In this document: piece by piece, positions 25,075 to 34,172 of the stretch
Numbering within the stretch: position 1 is the stretch's first letter
How the letters are laid out: each line of letters starts with the position of its first letter
DNA from: Profundibacter amoris
GTDB taxonomy: Bacteria > Pseudomonadota > Alphaproteobacteria > Rhodobacterales > Rhodobacteraceae
Direction: 5' to 3'
Length of the DNA: 64,000 nucleotides
Assembly: GCF_003544895.1 (NCBI RefSeq)
Contig: NZ_CP032125.1
Coordinates: 882,001-946,000, forward strand
Made by a program: the position numbers and the translations under genes
The notes under the pieces: model-generated
Databases searched by the model: none
What the model was told of the DNA's origin: nothing
What the model saw: only the letters and a program-made list of their open reading frames with translations

Positions 25075-26216
25075 CGCATCACCGCATCCGGGTCCGTCAC
25101 CGCCGCGCGCCAGATCGGAATGATCGTCGCCGCCGTGTAGGGAACCACTGTAAAAAACGCCAAAGTCACCACCTGCAACACCTCGATATGCGGTTTCAGG
25201 TGAAAATCGGGATAGATCACGGCCCAGCCCTTAAGGACCTGTTCCAGCAATCCGGCCTGAAAGAAGAACACATGCCCATAGGCCAGCACCAGCCCCAGCA
25301 AAAACGCCCCTGCCGACACCAGCGCGCCTTCCCAGAACTTCATCGCCAGCACATCCGAGGTTTCCCAGCCGATCGCCTTCAGGATGCCGATTTCGCGGCG
25401 TTCCTCGCCGGACAGGCCGGCGGCCTTGTCAAAGGCAAAGATCACAAAGGCAACGATGGAGGCGCCCAGCAGGGCCAAAAGCAATCCCTCGCGCCACGAA
25501 AAAATCGACTGATAGGTGCGCAGAATGTCCGAGCGGGTCACAACCCGTGATCCGGGCACCCGCACGCCGATTTTGCCGATGATGGTCGGGATTTCACGCG
25601 CGTTACGGATGGTCAGGCCGATGTCGGTGAACACATCGTCGGGCAGTTGGAAAAATTTGCGAAAATCGGGTTCCGACATCAGCAGCAGATCGGCGCTGAC
25701 CAATGCTGAATCCGACGACAGCCTGTCTTTGACCTTCAGGCGGAAAATCTCGCCGTAGTTGGCGCGCAGAAACAAATATTTGTCGCGGATCAGGCTGCGG
25801 TTGGCGACAATTCCCGGCCCGATGATAACCTCGCCCGGTTGCAACTGATGTTCGGCGTCACCCGATGGCGGCACCATCACCGTGTAATTGGCGCCGTTCA
25901 CGGTGTCGTAATAATAGCCCCACAGCCGCCCTTCGGCATGACGCACCCCGCGGACATTCTGCAAAACCGGCACCCATTTGGCATTGATCAGGGCGTGCCG
26001 CCCCATCACCAGATTTTGCACCGTGGCCTCGGGCGCATCGGCCAGAACGGTCTTGGCCTCTTGCCGGATGGCCTGACCGAAAAACATCACCGAGGCCAGA
26101 ATGAAAATCACCAGACAGTACACCGTAAACAGCACAAGGTTGCGCCCCTTGCGGCGCAGCATCGAATGCAAGGTGAAATCCATCAGGTATCTTTGACGGG
26201 TAAAGGATGTGTTCAT
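25071..26216 (-). CDS. ABC transporter permease, FtsX/MacB fold
   Basis: 381 residues. One N-terminal membrane helix (RNLVLFTVYCLVIFILASVM), a large periplasmic domain of about 200 residues, and three C-terminal helices (LLALLGASIVAFVIFAF onward) with the FtsX-type motif SGEERREIGILKAIGWETSD. This is the topology of MacB/LolCE permeases. With the ATPase and NosL proteins it may help extract, insert or assemble a metal-loaded protein. Start overlaps the preceding gene's stop. Confidence 0.85.
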   Translation of the reverse strand: MNTSFTRQRYLMDFTLHSMLRRKGRNLVLFTVYCLVIFILASVMFFGQAIRQEAKTVLADAPEATVQNLVMGRHALINAKWVPVLQNVRGVRHAEGRLWGYYYDTVNGANYTVMVPPSGDAEHQLQPGEVIIGPGIVANRSLIRDKYLFLRANYGEIFRLKVKDRLSSDSALVSADLLLMSEPDFRKFFQLPDDVFTDIGLTIRNAREIPTIIGKIGVRVPGSRVVTRSDILRTYQSIFSWREGLLLALLGASIVAFVIFAFDKAAGLSGEERREIGILKAIGWETSDVLAMKFWEGALVSAGAFLLGLVLAYGHVFFFQAGLLEQVLKGWAVIYPDFHLKPHIEVLQVVTLAFFTVVPYTAATIIPIWRAAVTDPDAVMR

Positions 26217-26527
26217 TGTTGCACTCCGGTGCGTGGCGCAAAATTATGACGCGGCGGTGAAACCAGTGATCCTGACGGGAAATGGTCCAGCGACATGGGG
26301 TGATCCTGAAAGGCGGAATGCAAATCCGCCTGCGAGGGGTGGCGGGTATAGCGGGCCTCTGTGAACAGGGCCAGATCGGTCAACCCCAACTGCCCCACCA
26401 GCCGTGCGCGCGCCGCCAGCCCGTTATCGGTGCTGCTGTAGGCATGCACAAACAGGGCCACAACAGCGGCGCCCAGCAGCAACATCGCGCTGATCATCAG
26501 ACTGGAAGGGCGGATGCTCATCCCCAA
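26213..26527 (-). CDS. small membrane-anchored hypothetical protein
   Basis: 104 residues with one N-terminal helix (LMISAMLLLGAAVVALFVHA) and a periplasmic tail containing His (HPSQADLHSAFQDHP). No family recognised. It overlaps both neighbours (10 bases with the NosL gene, 4 with the permease), so it is an integral part of the operon. Confidence 0.6.
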   Translation of the reverse strand: MGMSIRPSSLMISAMLLLGAAVVALFVHAYSSTDNGLAARARLVGQLGLTDLALFTEARYTRHPSQADLHSAFQDHPMSLDHFPSGSLVSPPRHNFAPRTGVQQ

Positions 26528-27066
26528 TCAAACTTGCCTTCATCAAGGCCCAGCAGCATTTCCATGCTGGTGTCCTCGAAACGAAGGATCTTGATGGCGG
26601 CGTGATCGCGCATAAAGGCCTCGGCGTCGTACATATCGGGATGCGGCACCAGTTCATGCCCCATCGGCCCCAGCACATCCGAGCCGATCACATAAAGCGC
26701 CTGTTGCGCGTCAATCATTTCGGCGGCGTAATAGCCGGTGACACCCATGCCGGTGATCTGTTCGCGTTTGCGGCCACTGGCATATTTGGGCATGTCATAC
26801 AGGTATTTGAAGAAATCCTTGGCCCCGTCGAAATGGTCGGCATGGCCGTCCTGAAACAGCACGGTCGCGGTCCAGTCGGGGTATCGTTCGGGGAACATGC
26901 CACAGACCGGGCAACGGTCGCGCGGGCCGGGTTTGGGCAGGTCGATAACGGGGGCAACGCCCGGTTTTTCCGTGGCCAAAGACGGCAGCGCAGGCAGCAT
27001 CAGCATGGCGCTGGCGCCCAGTTGCAGCATATGGCGGCGGGTCGGGGATTTATGGTGGTTGCACAT
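26518..27066 (-). CDS. NosL-like copper-binding protein with Tat signal
   Basis: 182 residues. The N terminus has TRRHMLQLGASAMLMLPALP, a twin-arginine signal lacking a lipobox. Then DRCPVCGMFPERYPDW carries the NosL metal motif (C52, C55, M57), and the later ASGRKREQITGMGVTGYYAAE and VIGSDVLGPMGHELVPH segments match the NosL fold. NosL binds Cu(I) and delivers copper for nitrous-oxide reductase in nos clusters; none of the other nos genes is here, so the copper target is different or unknown. Confidence 0.82.
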   Translation of the reverse strand: MCNHHKSPTRRHMLQLGASAMLMLPALPSLATEKPGVAPVIDLPKPGPRDRCPVCGMFPERYPDWTATVLFQDGHADHFDGAKDFFKYLYDMPKYASGRKREQITGMGVTGYYAAEMIDAQQALYVIGSDVLGPMGHELVPHPDMYDAEAFMRDHAAIKILRFEDTSMEMLLGLDEGKFDWG

Positions 27067-27165
27067 GGGCGGACCTTTTGGGAAATCGTTGCGGGTTTTG
27101 GAGGTGGGGTGCCGGTCGCCACAATCGGCACCCCTTTGGACAGATTTGTAAAACAGTTTGGCGGT

Positions 27166-27780
27166 TTAGTTGCCGTCTTGCATTTTCTGGGCCATATGTG
27201 CGCGCTTCTCGGCGCGGCGCTTGCGGATCATGATGGTATCCATCGCCTGATCCTTGTAGGCGGCAACCAGTGCTTCCTCGAAATTGATCAGCTGTGCGCC
27301 GGTTGCTTTTGCTTTGGCCTTGTCTGCAAAGGCCCATTTGCGGTTGGCTGTCATGGTGCCCATTTTGCCCGGCTGCAGGATGTATTGCGCATCCTCGACC
27401 TTGACCAATGGCTTGATTTCAGAGTCCGCACCGGCATCGCCAACCCAGATGTTTTTCGGGTTGCGATCAAGGTTCAGCGATAGCGAAATTGTCAAACAGC
27501 GGATCGAACAGGTTGCTTCCGATTTGTCATCCTCGTACTGGACAACGTGGCGTGTGTGGCTCCACTGGGTTGTGGACATGCCGCAATAGGCGCAGCGCTT
27601 GAATTTGGCCAGATCATCGGTCGAGGGATCAGGATCTGTGACCAGATGGCCTGTCAAACCGTGTTCGGCGGTCCAGACCCATGGCGGCACCATCTTCATT
27701 TCGGCACTGGCCGAGCTGGCAACAACCAACCCACCAGCAAGCATCGAAGTTGTGCCCATCAAAAAATTTCTACGTTCCAT
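27166..27780 (-). CDS. second NosL-like protein with Tat signal
   Basis: 204 residues. MERRNFLMGTTSMLAGGLVV is a twin-arginine-type signal ending ASA. The metal motif is KRCAYCGMSTTQW (C63, C66, M68), with an additional TCSIRC pair (C91, C95) absent from the sibling downstream. First gene of the six-gene operon, 99 bases before the second NosL gene. The two copies, each with different extra ligands, suggest a relay. Confidence 0.8.
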   Translation of the reverse strand: MERRNFLMGTTSMLAGGLVVASSASAEMKMVPPWVWTAEHGLTGHLVTDPDPSTDDLAKFKRCAYCGMSTTQWSHTRHVVQYEDDKSEATCSIRCLTISLSLNLDRNPKNIWVGDAGADSEIKPLVKVEDAQYILQPGKMGTMTANRKWAFADKAKAKATGAQLINFEEALVAAYKDQAMDTIMIRKRRAEKRAHMAQKMQDGN

Positions 27781-27872
27781 TTCAGTTTTCCTTTGTCTTT
27801 CATATCTTGGAAACTGTCACATCGGATCGCACCCAATCGGGCCGCGAATAGGCTGACAGTTGTTTTGAATTG

Positions 27873-28328
27873 TTAGATAGAAAGACCAAAGGGCGGCGCG
27901 CGCACCGGCTGGTTGAAATAGCGCCCGATAGAACGGGGGTGTTCGGTTTCGCTGGCCCAGATTATATCGATTGCGCCAGACAGGTCGGGTATGTTTTCCC
28001 GCGTCACGGAGGGGGGCATCAGGAACGAAGCCGTAGCGATCAGACATAGCGGGCATTTCACCCATGTTTTGCCTTCGCCACCCGATCCGTCAGGTCCATC
28101 CCCGTTCGGATAGATAATCTGGATGCCGTTCGGTGTGCAGATAACCATCGGACCAAAGGGAAATTCCTCAGACGATACGGATATGCGGCTGGATGCTGAT
28201 GTATCGGCAAAAGATGTGTTGGTACCGACAATCAACAGGATCTGGGACAGGACAATAATGCCAGCCACAAAGCTGTTTAACCAGCGCCGATGGTAACGTT
28301 TGATATATGTCCGGTTACGGCCCAACAT
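27873..28328 (-). CDS. small membrane-anchored protein, DUF2946-like
   Basis: 151 residues from ATG 28328 (AAGGGG just upstream; ATG 28373 is an alternative). One helix (FVAGIIVLSQILLIVGTNTS), then a loop with VICTPNGIQIIYP and WVKCPLCLIA, a CxxC pair typical of the DUF2946 family found near copper genes, and a C-terminal tail. It lies between the NosL operon and the divergent TetR gene and is transcribed leftward. The frame upstream of 28373 is not homologous. Confidence 0.6.
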   Translation of the reverse strand: MLGRNRTYIKRYHRRWLNSFVAGIIVLSQILLIVGTNTSFADTSASSRISVSSEEFPFGPMVICTPNGIQIIYPNGDGPDGSGGEGKTWVKCPLCLIATASFLMPPSVTRENIPDLSGAIDIIWASETEHPRSIGRYFNQPVRAPPFGLSI

Positions 28329-28474
28329 GCACCCCTTGTGATTCTTCCCGTCACTGCCGGCAAGATTACGCATATGGTATTCCTGTGTGCCAATACCGGC
28401 AACAGTTATCGCCCTAATGCTACAGCATGTCGCGGGGATCAGCGACTGTCGGAATATTAGTGGCCAATAGAGAT

Positions 28475-28494
28475 GCGACAGAGTATACTGTTGC
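28475..28494. promoter_or_regulatory. TetR-type operator candidate
   Basis: GCGACAG and CTGTTGC, one mismatch, around a 6-base spacer AGTATA. It lies between the leftward DUF2946-like gene and the rightward tetR gene, 54 bases before the latter, where an autoregulator would bind. Confidence 0.45.
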
Positions 28495-28548
28495 AGTACG
28501 CCACGGTTCCCATTAGTAATAGATATATAACTAAATTTCCGAGGCCCC

Positions 28549-29157
28549 ATGCGTATCAGAAAATCTGCCGAAGATCGTAAAAGCGAGATTGAACAAACCG
28601 CTCTGGATCTTGCCTTCAAAATCGGCCCGTCACAGGTCACAACCGGCATGATTGCCAAAGAGTTGGGCCTGACCCAGCCCGCGATCTATCGGCATTACCC
28701 GAAGAAAGACGATATCTGGACCGCGATTGCTTTGCATCTGGGGGCGCAGATTGACGCAAATATCGCCGCATCCTCGCCCCCTGATCTTGCGCCTGTGGAG
28801 CGGTTGAAAAAACTGGTTCTGGGGCATTTGCGGGTGGTCAAGGAAAACCCCGCCTTGCCAGATTTTATGGTGCTTCGCGACAAAACGGACGGTCATATCG
28901 TGGTGCAAGATAGCATACAGGATGCGATGGTGGCCTTTCGGGTGGCCCTGGTATCAAACGTCAAGAACGCCATTAACGCTGGCCATTTTCGGGCTGATCT
29001 GGATGAAAATGATGCCGCAACCCTGATCTTTGGCGTCATTCAGAGTCTGGTTCTCCGAATGATGGTGACACGCAAACCCGCAATCCTGATGCAAGACGGG
29101 CCGCGTCTATTGTATCTGCAACTGACAGGCTTTGCCCCGACAGGAGAAAACCCATGA
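28549..29157 (+). CDS. TetR-family repressor of RND efflux operon
   Basis: 202 residues. The N-terminal helix-turn-helix TTGMIAKELGLTQPAIYRHY is classic TetR. The C-terminal half is a ligand-binding helical bundle. The stop overlaps the start of the membrane-fusion gene (ATGA), so regulator and pump share a transcript. It likely represses the operon, and perhaps the divergent gene, and is relieved by a pump substrate. The start gives no upstream alternative nearby. Confidence 0.88.
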   Translation: MRIRKSAEDRKSEIEQTALDLAFKIGPSQVTTGMIAKELGLTQPAIYRHYPKKDDIWTAIALHLGAQIDANIAASSPPDLAPVERLKKLVLGHLRVVKENPALPDFMVLRDKTDGHIVVQDSIQDAMVAFRVALVSNVKNAINAGHFRADLDENDAATLIFGVIQSLVLRMMVTRKPAILMQDGPRLLYLQLTGFAPTGENP

Positions 29158-30512
29158 AAAGCGGTTTCAAACTGATTCTGATGACATTGCCACTGGTAGC
29201 TGTTGGCGTAGGTTTTGTTGCCTTCACAATCGCCACCAAACCGGCCCCCGCCCAAGAGGAAATCGCCGAACGCGCCACAGCCGTGCGGGTGATTACCGCC
29301 ACCACAACCGCCGTTTCGCCGATGGTTTCCGGTTTCGGACTGGTCGCCCCCGCCCGCACCTTCGAGGCCATCCCGCAGGTGACCGGCACCGCCGAATACG
29401 TCAACCCGATGCTGAAAAAGGGTGATATCCTGCCCGAAGGCGCGCTGTTGGTGCGGCTATCGGCCAGTGATTACACGCTGGCTATCGCCCAGGCCAAAGC
29501 CAACATTCGCGCCGCCGAAGCCAAGCTGGCCGAAATCGCCGTATCCGAGGCCAATTTGCAAGCGGCGATGAAAATCGAAGAAGATACGCTGGCCCTGAAA
29601 GCCAGCGATCTGGAGCGGGTCGAGCGGCTTTATGCGGCGGGAACCGCCTCGCAATCCGCGCGGGACAACGCCAAGGCAGCCTATCTTGCGCAGCAGCAAA
29701 AACTGCAAAACCTGCAAAGCTCGGTCGCCTTGCTGCCCACCCAGAAACTGGTCCAAACCGAACAGATTGCCGTTTACAGGGCCACGCTGGCCACGGCAGA
29801 ACTGAATTTGGCCCGCACCGAATTACGTCTGCCCTTTGCGGCGCGTGTGTCTATGGTCAATGTCGAGGTGGGCCAACTGGTGCGCATTGGTGTTTCGGTG
29901 GCCAGTTTTGACGGCATTGCCGCCGCCGAAATCGAGGCACAGGTGCCCGCAGCGGATTTGTTGCGGCTGTTTCGCCCGAAATCCTCGGATGAACCGGTTA
30001 TCGCGCTTAACCCTTCGGCGGTTTCCGAAGTCATGTCCGGTCTGGAGCTGAAGGCCACGGTTCAACTGAAACTGGGTGATACCCTTGTGGAATGGCCCGC
30101 CTCTCTGGACCGGATCAGCAACACGATCGACCCGAAAACCGGCACCGTCGGCATGATTGTGCGCGTTGACAATGCCTATACCACTGCCGAACTGGGCCGC
30201 CGCCCCCCGCTGACCAAAGGCATGTTCGTCAAGGCCACGCTGAACGCCCGCCCGGTTGACGGCATCGTCATCCCGCGCAGTGCCCTGCGGAACGGGCAGT
30301 TGATGATTGCAAGTGCTGACAGCCGGCTGGAACTGCGCCCGATCACCCCCTATCTGGTGCAGGACGGCATCGCCCTGATCACGGACGGGGTGGAAGATGG
30401 CGAAAAGATTGTGGTCAGCACACCAATTCCGCTGGTCGAGGGCATGTTGCTGTCACTGCATCCCGATACCACACTGATGGAAACACTGGCCAAGGCGGGT
30501 TCGGCAAAATGA
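29154..30512 (+). CDS. RND efflux membrane-fusion protein
   Basis: 452 residues. One N-terminal membrane anchor (LILMTLPLVAVGVGFVAFTI), a split lipoyl domain, a long coiled hairpin (ASDYTLAIAQAKANIRAAEA through LAQQQKLQNLQSSVALLPTQ) and beta-barrel domains (RLPFAARVSMVNVEVGQLV). It bridges the inner-membrane pump to an outer-membrane channel that is not encoded here. Start and stop overlap tetR and the pump gene by four bases each. Confidence 0.9.
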   Translation: MKSGFKLILMTLPLVAVGVGFVAFTIATKPAPAQEEIAERATAVRVITATTTAVSPMVSGFGLVAPARTFEAIPQVTGTAEYVNPMLKKGDILPEGALLVRLSASDYTLAIAQAKANIRAAEAKLAEIAVSEANLQAAMKIEEDTLALKASDLERVERLYAAGTASQSARDNAKAAYLAQQQKLQNLQSSVALLPTQKLVQTEQIAVYRATLATAELNLARTELRLPFAARVSMVNVEVGQLVRIGVSVASFDGIAAAEIEAQVPAADLLRLFRPKSSDEPVIALNPSAVSEVMSGLELKATVQLKLGDTLVEWPASLDRISNTIDPKTGTVGMIVRVDNAYTTAELGRRPPLTKGMFVKATLNARPVDGIVIPRSALRNGQLMIASADSRLELRPITPYLVQDGIALITDGVEDGEKIVVSTPIPLVEGMLLSLHPDTTLMETLAKAGSAK

Positions 30513-33500
30513 TCCGTTTTTTCGCTGCCCACCCGACAATATCGAACCTGTTGATGATCCTGCTGCTGTTGTCCGGCCTGGCGGTCGGTCCGCAATTGCT
30601 GCGCGAAACCTTTCCGCGCAAGGCCCCCAGCCGCGTCGAGGTCACCGTGCCCTATCCCGGCGCGCGCCCCGAAGATGTGGAAACCGCGATCTGCGAGCGG
30701 ATCGAAAATGCACTGGACGCTGTCACCGGCATTGACCGCCATTCCTGCGAGGCCCGCGAAGGGCTGGCCCGCGCCGAGGTGCGGATGCTGGAAGGGGGCG
30801 ATTTCCAGACCTTCGTGGCCGACGTGAAATCCGAAGTCGAAGCCATCTCCGATTTTCCCGACCGTGCCGAGGATGTGCGCACGCGCGCCCTTGGCCTGAC
30901 CGATTTTGTCGCTTCGGTTTCAATCACCGGCCCCAAATCCCGCGTTGACCTGAAGGATTACGCCGAGGATGTGCGCACCCGTATGCTGCGCTGGGGCGGC
31001 ATTCCGATTGTCACAGTCAAGGGGTTTTCCACCCGCGAATTGCGGGTCGGGCTGGATACGGTGGCCTTGCAGAAATACGGGTTTTCCGTTGCCGATGTGG
31101 CCCGCACCATTCAGGGCGGATCGCTTGACCTGCCTTCGGGCACACTGGAAGCCGATGACGAAACCCTGCTGGTGCGCGTCACCGAGGAACGCCGCGATGT
31201 CGAAAGCCTGTCCAATCTGATCATCCGCTCTGCCGCCAATGGCGGGCAGGTGCGGTTGGGTGAGGTGGCCGAAATCAGCGAACGCTTTGCACTGGCTGAC
31301 GACCGTATTCTGTTTGATGGCGAACTGGCTGCGGTGCTGGACATCAACAAAACCCGCGCCGAAGATACCCTTGAAGTAATCGACGAGGTGGCCAAATTCC
31401 TGGACGCCGAACGTCAGGCCGCGCCCCCGGGCGTGGTGTTGGAAATCACCGCCGATGCGGCCTCGGTTGTGCGCGACCGGTTGATGCTGGTGATCGTCAA
31501 CGGGTTGCAGGGGCTGGGGCTGGTGTTTCTGGTGCTGTGGCTGTTCTTCGGTTTCCGCTTTTCCTTCTGGGTGGCGATGGGGCTGCCGGTATCCTTCATG
31601 GGCGGCATCGCCATCATGTGGTTTGTCGGCTATTCCCTGAACCTGATGACCACGCTGGGCCTGTTGATCGTGATCGGCCTGCTGATGGATGACGCTATCG
31701 TCATTTCCGAAAACATCGCCCGCCTGCGCGAAAAGGGGCTCGAGCCGCTGGAAGCCGCCGTCAAAGGCGCGCAACAGGTGTTCCTGAACGTGCTGGCGTC
31801 CTTTGCCACCACCGCGATGATCTTTGGCTCGCTGGCGTTCCTGTCCGGTGATCTGGGGGCGGTGCTGCGTGTGGTGCCGGTGGTGATGCTGTTCGTGCTG
31901 ATGATTTCACTGATCGAGGCCTTCCTGATCCTGCCGCACCACCTGATCCATACGCTGGAAATGCAGCACAAACCCGGCGGCGTGCGGGCGCGTGTGGAAA
32001 AGGCGATGAATTACACCCGCGAAAATCTGGTCGGGCCGCTGGTCGATCTGACTATCCGCTGGCGCTATGTCACGGCGGGATTGGCCTTTGCGGTGTTGCT
32101 GGCCGCAGTCGGGATGCTGACCGGCGGCTATCTGAAGTTTACCGCCTTTCCCGAACTGGACGGCGATACCATCGTGGCGCGGGTTCTGTTGCCGCAGGGC
32201 ACCCCGCTGGCCCGCACCGAAGCGGTGGTCGAAACGCTGGTCAAGGGGATCGAGCAGACCAACCGGGATATGTCGCCGATGCAACCGGACGGGGCCGAAT
32301 TGATCCGCCATGTTTCGGTGTTCTTCGGTGAAAACCGCGATTCTTTTGAAACCGGCGCCCATGTGGCCACTGTCAGCGTTGATTTGTTGCCCTCGGCCGA
32401 GCGTATCAGCCGCCCGGACGACATCATGGCCCACTGGCGCGGAATTGTCGGCGATCTGCCGGATGTGATCAGCCTGAAATACGCCGAAGCCACCATCGGC
32501 CCCGCCGGTATCGCCATTGACCTGCGCCTGAAGGGTGACAATCTGGTTGATCTCAAAAATGCCGCGATCGAATTGCAGGACTGGGTCTGGACCTACAAGG
32601 GCGTCACATCCGTGCTGGACGACCTGCGGCCGGGCAAACGCGAGTTGCGCATCCACCTGAACGATCAGGCCGCGCCGATGGGTATCACCGCCGCCCTGAT
32701 TGCCGACCAGTTGCGCGCCGCCTATTTTGGCACCACGGTCAGCGAAATGCAGGTGAACGGCCAATCGCTCGAGGTCACGGCCATCCTGTCGGAAGAGGAC
32801 CGCCGCAGCTATACCGAATTTGACGATTTCGTCATCACCCGCGCGGATGGCACCTATGTGCCCCTTAACGTGGTCGCGGATATCGAGGTCGATCAGGGCT
32901 ATAGCCGGATCAACCACGAAGACGGTGTGCGCGCGGTCACTGTTCAAGGCACCATCGACACCCGCATCGCCAATTCCAGCGCCATCGTCAGTGACACCCT
33001 GAAACGGTTCATCCCCGATTTGCTGCAACGCTATCCCAGCGTATCGCTGGATGTTGAAGGCCAGCGGGCCGAGGCCGAAAAGACCCAGAAATCAATGGTC
33101 AAAGGGTTTCTTGTCGGTCTAGTCGGGGTGTTCCTGTTGCTCAGTTTCCTGTTTCGATCCTATGTCGAACCGCTGGTGGTGATGCTGATCATTCCGCTGT
33201 CGCTGGCCGGGTCGATCTTTGGCCATATGATCATGGGGCTGAATTTCTCGATGCCCAGTATGCTGGGCTTTGTGGCACTGGCAGGGGTTGTGGTGAACAA
33301 CTCGATCCTGCTGGTGGATTTCGTCAAACACGAACACGGCGAGGCCCTGACGGTTGCACATGCAGCATCACTTGCGGCACGGGCGCGGTTCAGGGCGATC
33401 TTTCTGACCTCGATCACAACCATTGTCGGATTGCTGCCGATCCTGCTGGAAACCAGCCTGCAAGCGCAAATTCTGATCCCGCTGGTAACAAGCCTTGCCT

Positions 33501-33622
33501 TTGGTCTGTTGTCGGCCGGTCTGATCGTGCTGTTCGTTCTACCTGCAATCTATTCCATACTGGACGACATGGGCCTAAGCACATTGGCGCGCGAAAGGAA
33601 GATGGCAGCACAGCAGGGGTAG
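30509..33622 (+). CDS. RND-family efflux pump, inner membrane
   Basis: 1037 residues, normal for the family, with twelve membrane helices in two halves. The proton relay GLLMDDAIVISENIARLREK in helix 4 keeps the two Asp. N terminus IRFFAAHPTISNLLMILLLL and the segment NNSILLVDFVKHEHGEAL in the second half are typical of the HAE1/MdtB-like group. Substrate cannot be told; proximity to the NosL and DUF2946 genes hints at metal or metal-stress products, but the pump is of the drug/lipid type, not the CusA metal type. Confidence 0.92.
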   Translation: MIRFFAAHPTISNLLMILLLLSGLAVGPQLLRETFPRKAPSRVEVTVPYPGARPEDVETAICERIENALDAVTGIDRHSCEAREGLARAEVRMLEGGDFQTFVADVKSEVEAISDFPDRAEDVRTRALGLTDFVASVSITGPKSRVDLKDYAEDVRTRMLRWGGIPIVTVKGFSTRELRVGLDTVALQKYGFSVADVARTIQGGSLDLPSGTLEADDETLLVRVTEERRDVESLSNLIIRSAANGGQVRLGEVAEISERFALADDRILFDGELAAVLDINKTRAEDTLEVIDEVAKFLDAERQAAPPGVVLEITADAASVVRDRLMLVIVNGLQGLGLVFLVLWLFFGFRFSFWVAMGLPVSFMGGIAIMWFVGYSLNLMTTLGLLIVIGLLMDDAIVISENIARLREKGLEPLEAAVKGAQQVFLNVLASFATTAMIFGSLAFLSGDLGAVLRVVPVVMLFVLMISLIEAFLILPHHLIHTLEMQHKPGGVRARVEKAMNYTRENLVGPLVDLTIRWRYVTAGLAFAVLLAAVGMLTGGYLKFTAFPELDGDTIVARVLLPQGTPLARTEAVVETLVKGIEQTNRDMSPMQPDGAELIRHVSVFFGENRDSFETGAHVATVSVDLLPSAERISRPDDIMAHWRGIVGDLPDVISLKYAEATIGPAGIAIDLRLKGDNLVDLKNAAIELQDWVWTYKGVTSVLDDLRPGKRELRIHLNDQAAPMGITAALIADQLRAAYFGTTVSEMQVNGQSLEVTAILSEEDRRSYTEFDDFVITRADGTYVPLNVVADIEVDQGYSRINHEDGVRAVTVQGTIDTRIANSSAIVSDTLKRFIPDLLQRYPSVSLDVEGQRAEAEKTQKSMVKGFLVGLVGVFLLLSFLFRSYVEPLVVMLIIPLSLAGSIFGHMIMGLNFSMPSMLGFVALAGVVVNNSILLVDFVKHEHGEALTVAHAASLAARARFRAIFLTSITTIVGLLPILLETSLQAQILIPLVTSLAFGLLSAGLIVLFVLPAIYSILDDMGLSTLARERKMAAQQG

Positions 33623-33824
33623 ACTGATTTTTTGCCTTGTCTCGGTTTTCACCTGTCTCTATTAGGGAAAAAATTGCCTTGAAAGAGGTATAGAGCGGCA
33701 ACCCTGTCTGACGTTTTTTCATCGTGGAAAACTGGTTCTGTCGGGAAGATATACTTCGGACGCCGGATGCTCTTATCGTTTCTGCGAAACGGCTGCCGCC
33801 CAGCAATTTTATCTAAAGATGGTT

Positions 33825-33844
33825 GGCCTTTCAAACGAAAGGCC
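33825..33844 (-). terminator. hairpin after tRNA-Thr(GGT)
   Basis: GGCCTTTC and GAAAGGCC, a perfect 8-bp stem with a 4-base loop, directly after the 3' end of the leftward tRNA. No strong T run follows. The remaining 33623-33824 stretch shows nothing clear. Confidence 0.5.
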
Positions 33845-33846
33845 TG

Positions 33847-33921
<75 letters not shown>

Positions 33922-34009
33922 ATCGGTTCTGGCGGGTGAATAGGGGTATTTTCAGTTTGGTGCAAGCGCAATCTGGACCCTTTTTGCACCCTGCTGTAGA
34001 GAAGGTGAT

Positions 34010-34162
34010 ATGACGACTGAAAAGAGCAAAGATAGCAAGGCCACAGCACGCGCCCAAAAGGAGGCACGGCTGAAGGCGGCATTAAAGGCCAATATGGCGA
34101 GGCGCAAGGCGCAGGTGCGGGGGCGCAAGGCTCCGGCCGCGTCCGATAGTAAGGCAGAGTAG
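34010..34162 (+). CDS. 50-residue basic protein upstream of murA
   Basis: Frame [20 protein letters not shown] then [20 protein letters not shown], Ala/Lys/Arg-rich and probably disordered or helical. AAGG lies before the ATG. The stop is ten bases before murA. Short proteins with the [11 protein letters not shown] core are a recurring feature upstream of murA in this bacterial group, by memory. Function unknown; nucleic-acid or membrane-surface binding is possible from charge. Confidence 0.65.
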   Translation: MTTEKSKDSKATARAQKEARLKAALKANMARRKAQVRGRKAPAASDSKAE

Positions 34163-34172
34163 GGCAGTAATC

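Noticed and set aside
30920-33028. Long open frames opposite the RND pump gene
   Set aside because: High G+C third positions create antisense open frames; they are rich in Gln, His and Gly and lack ribosome sites.
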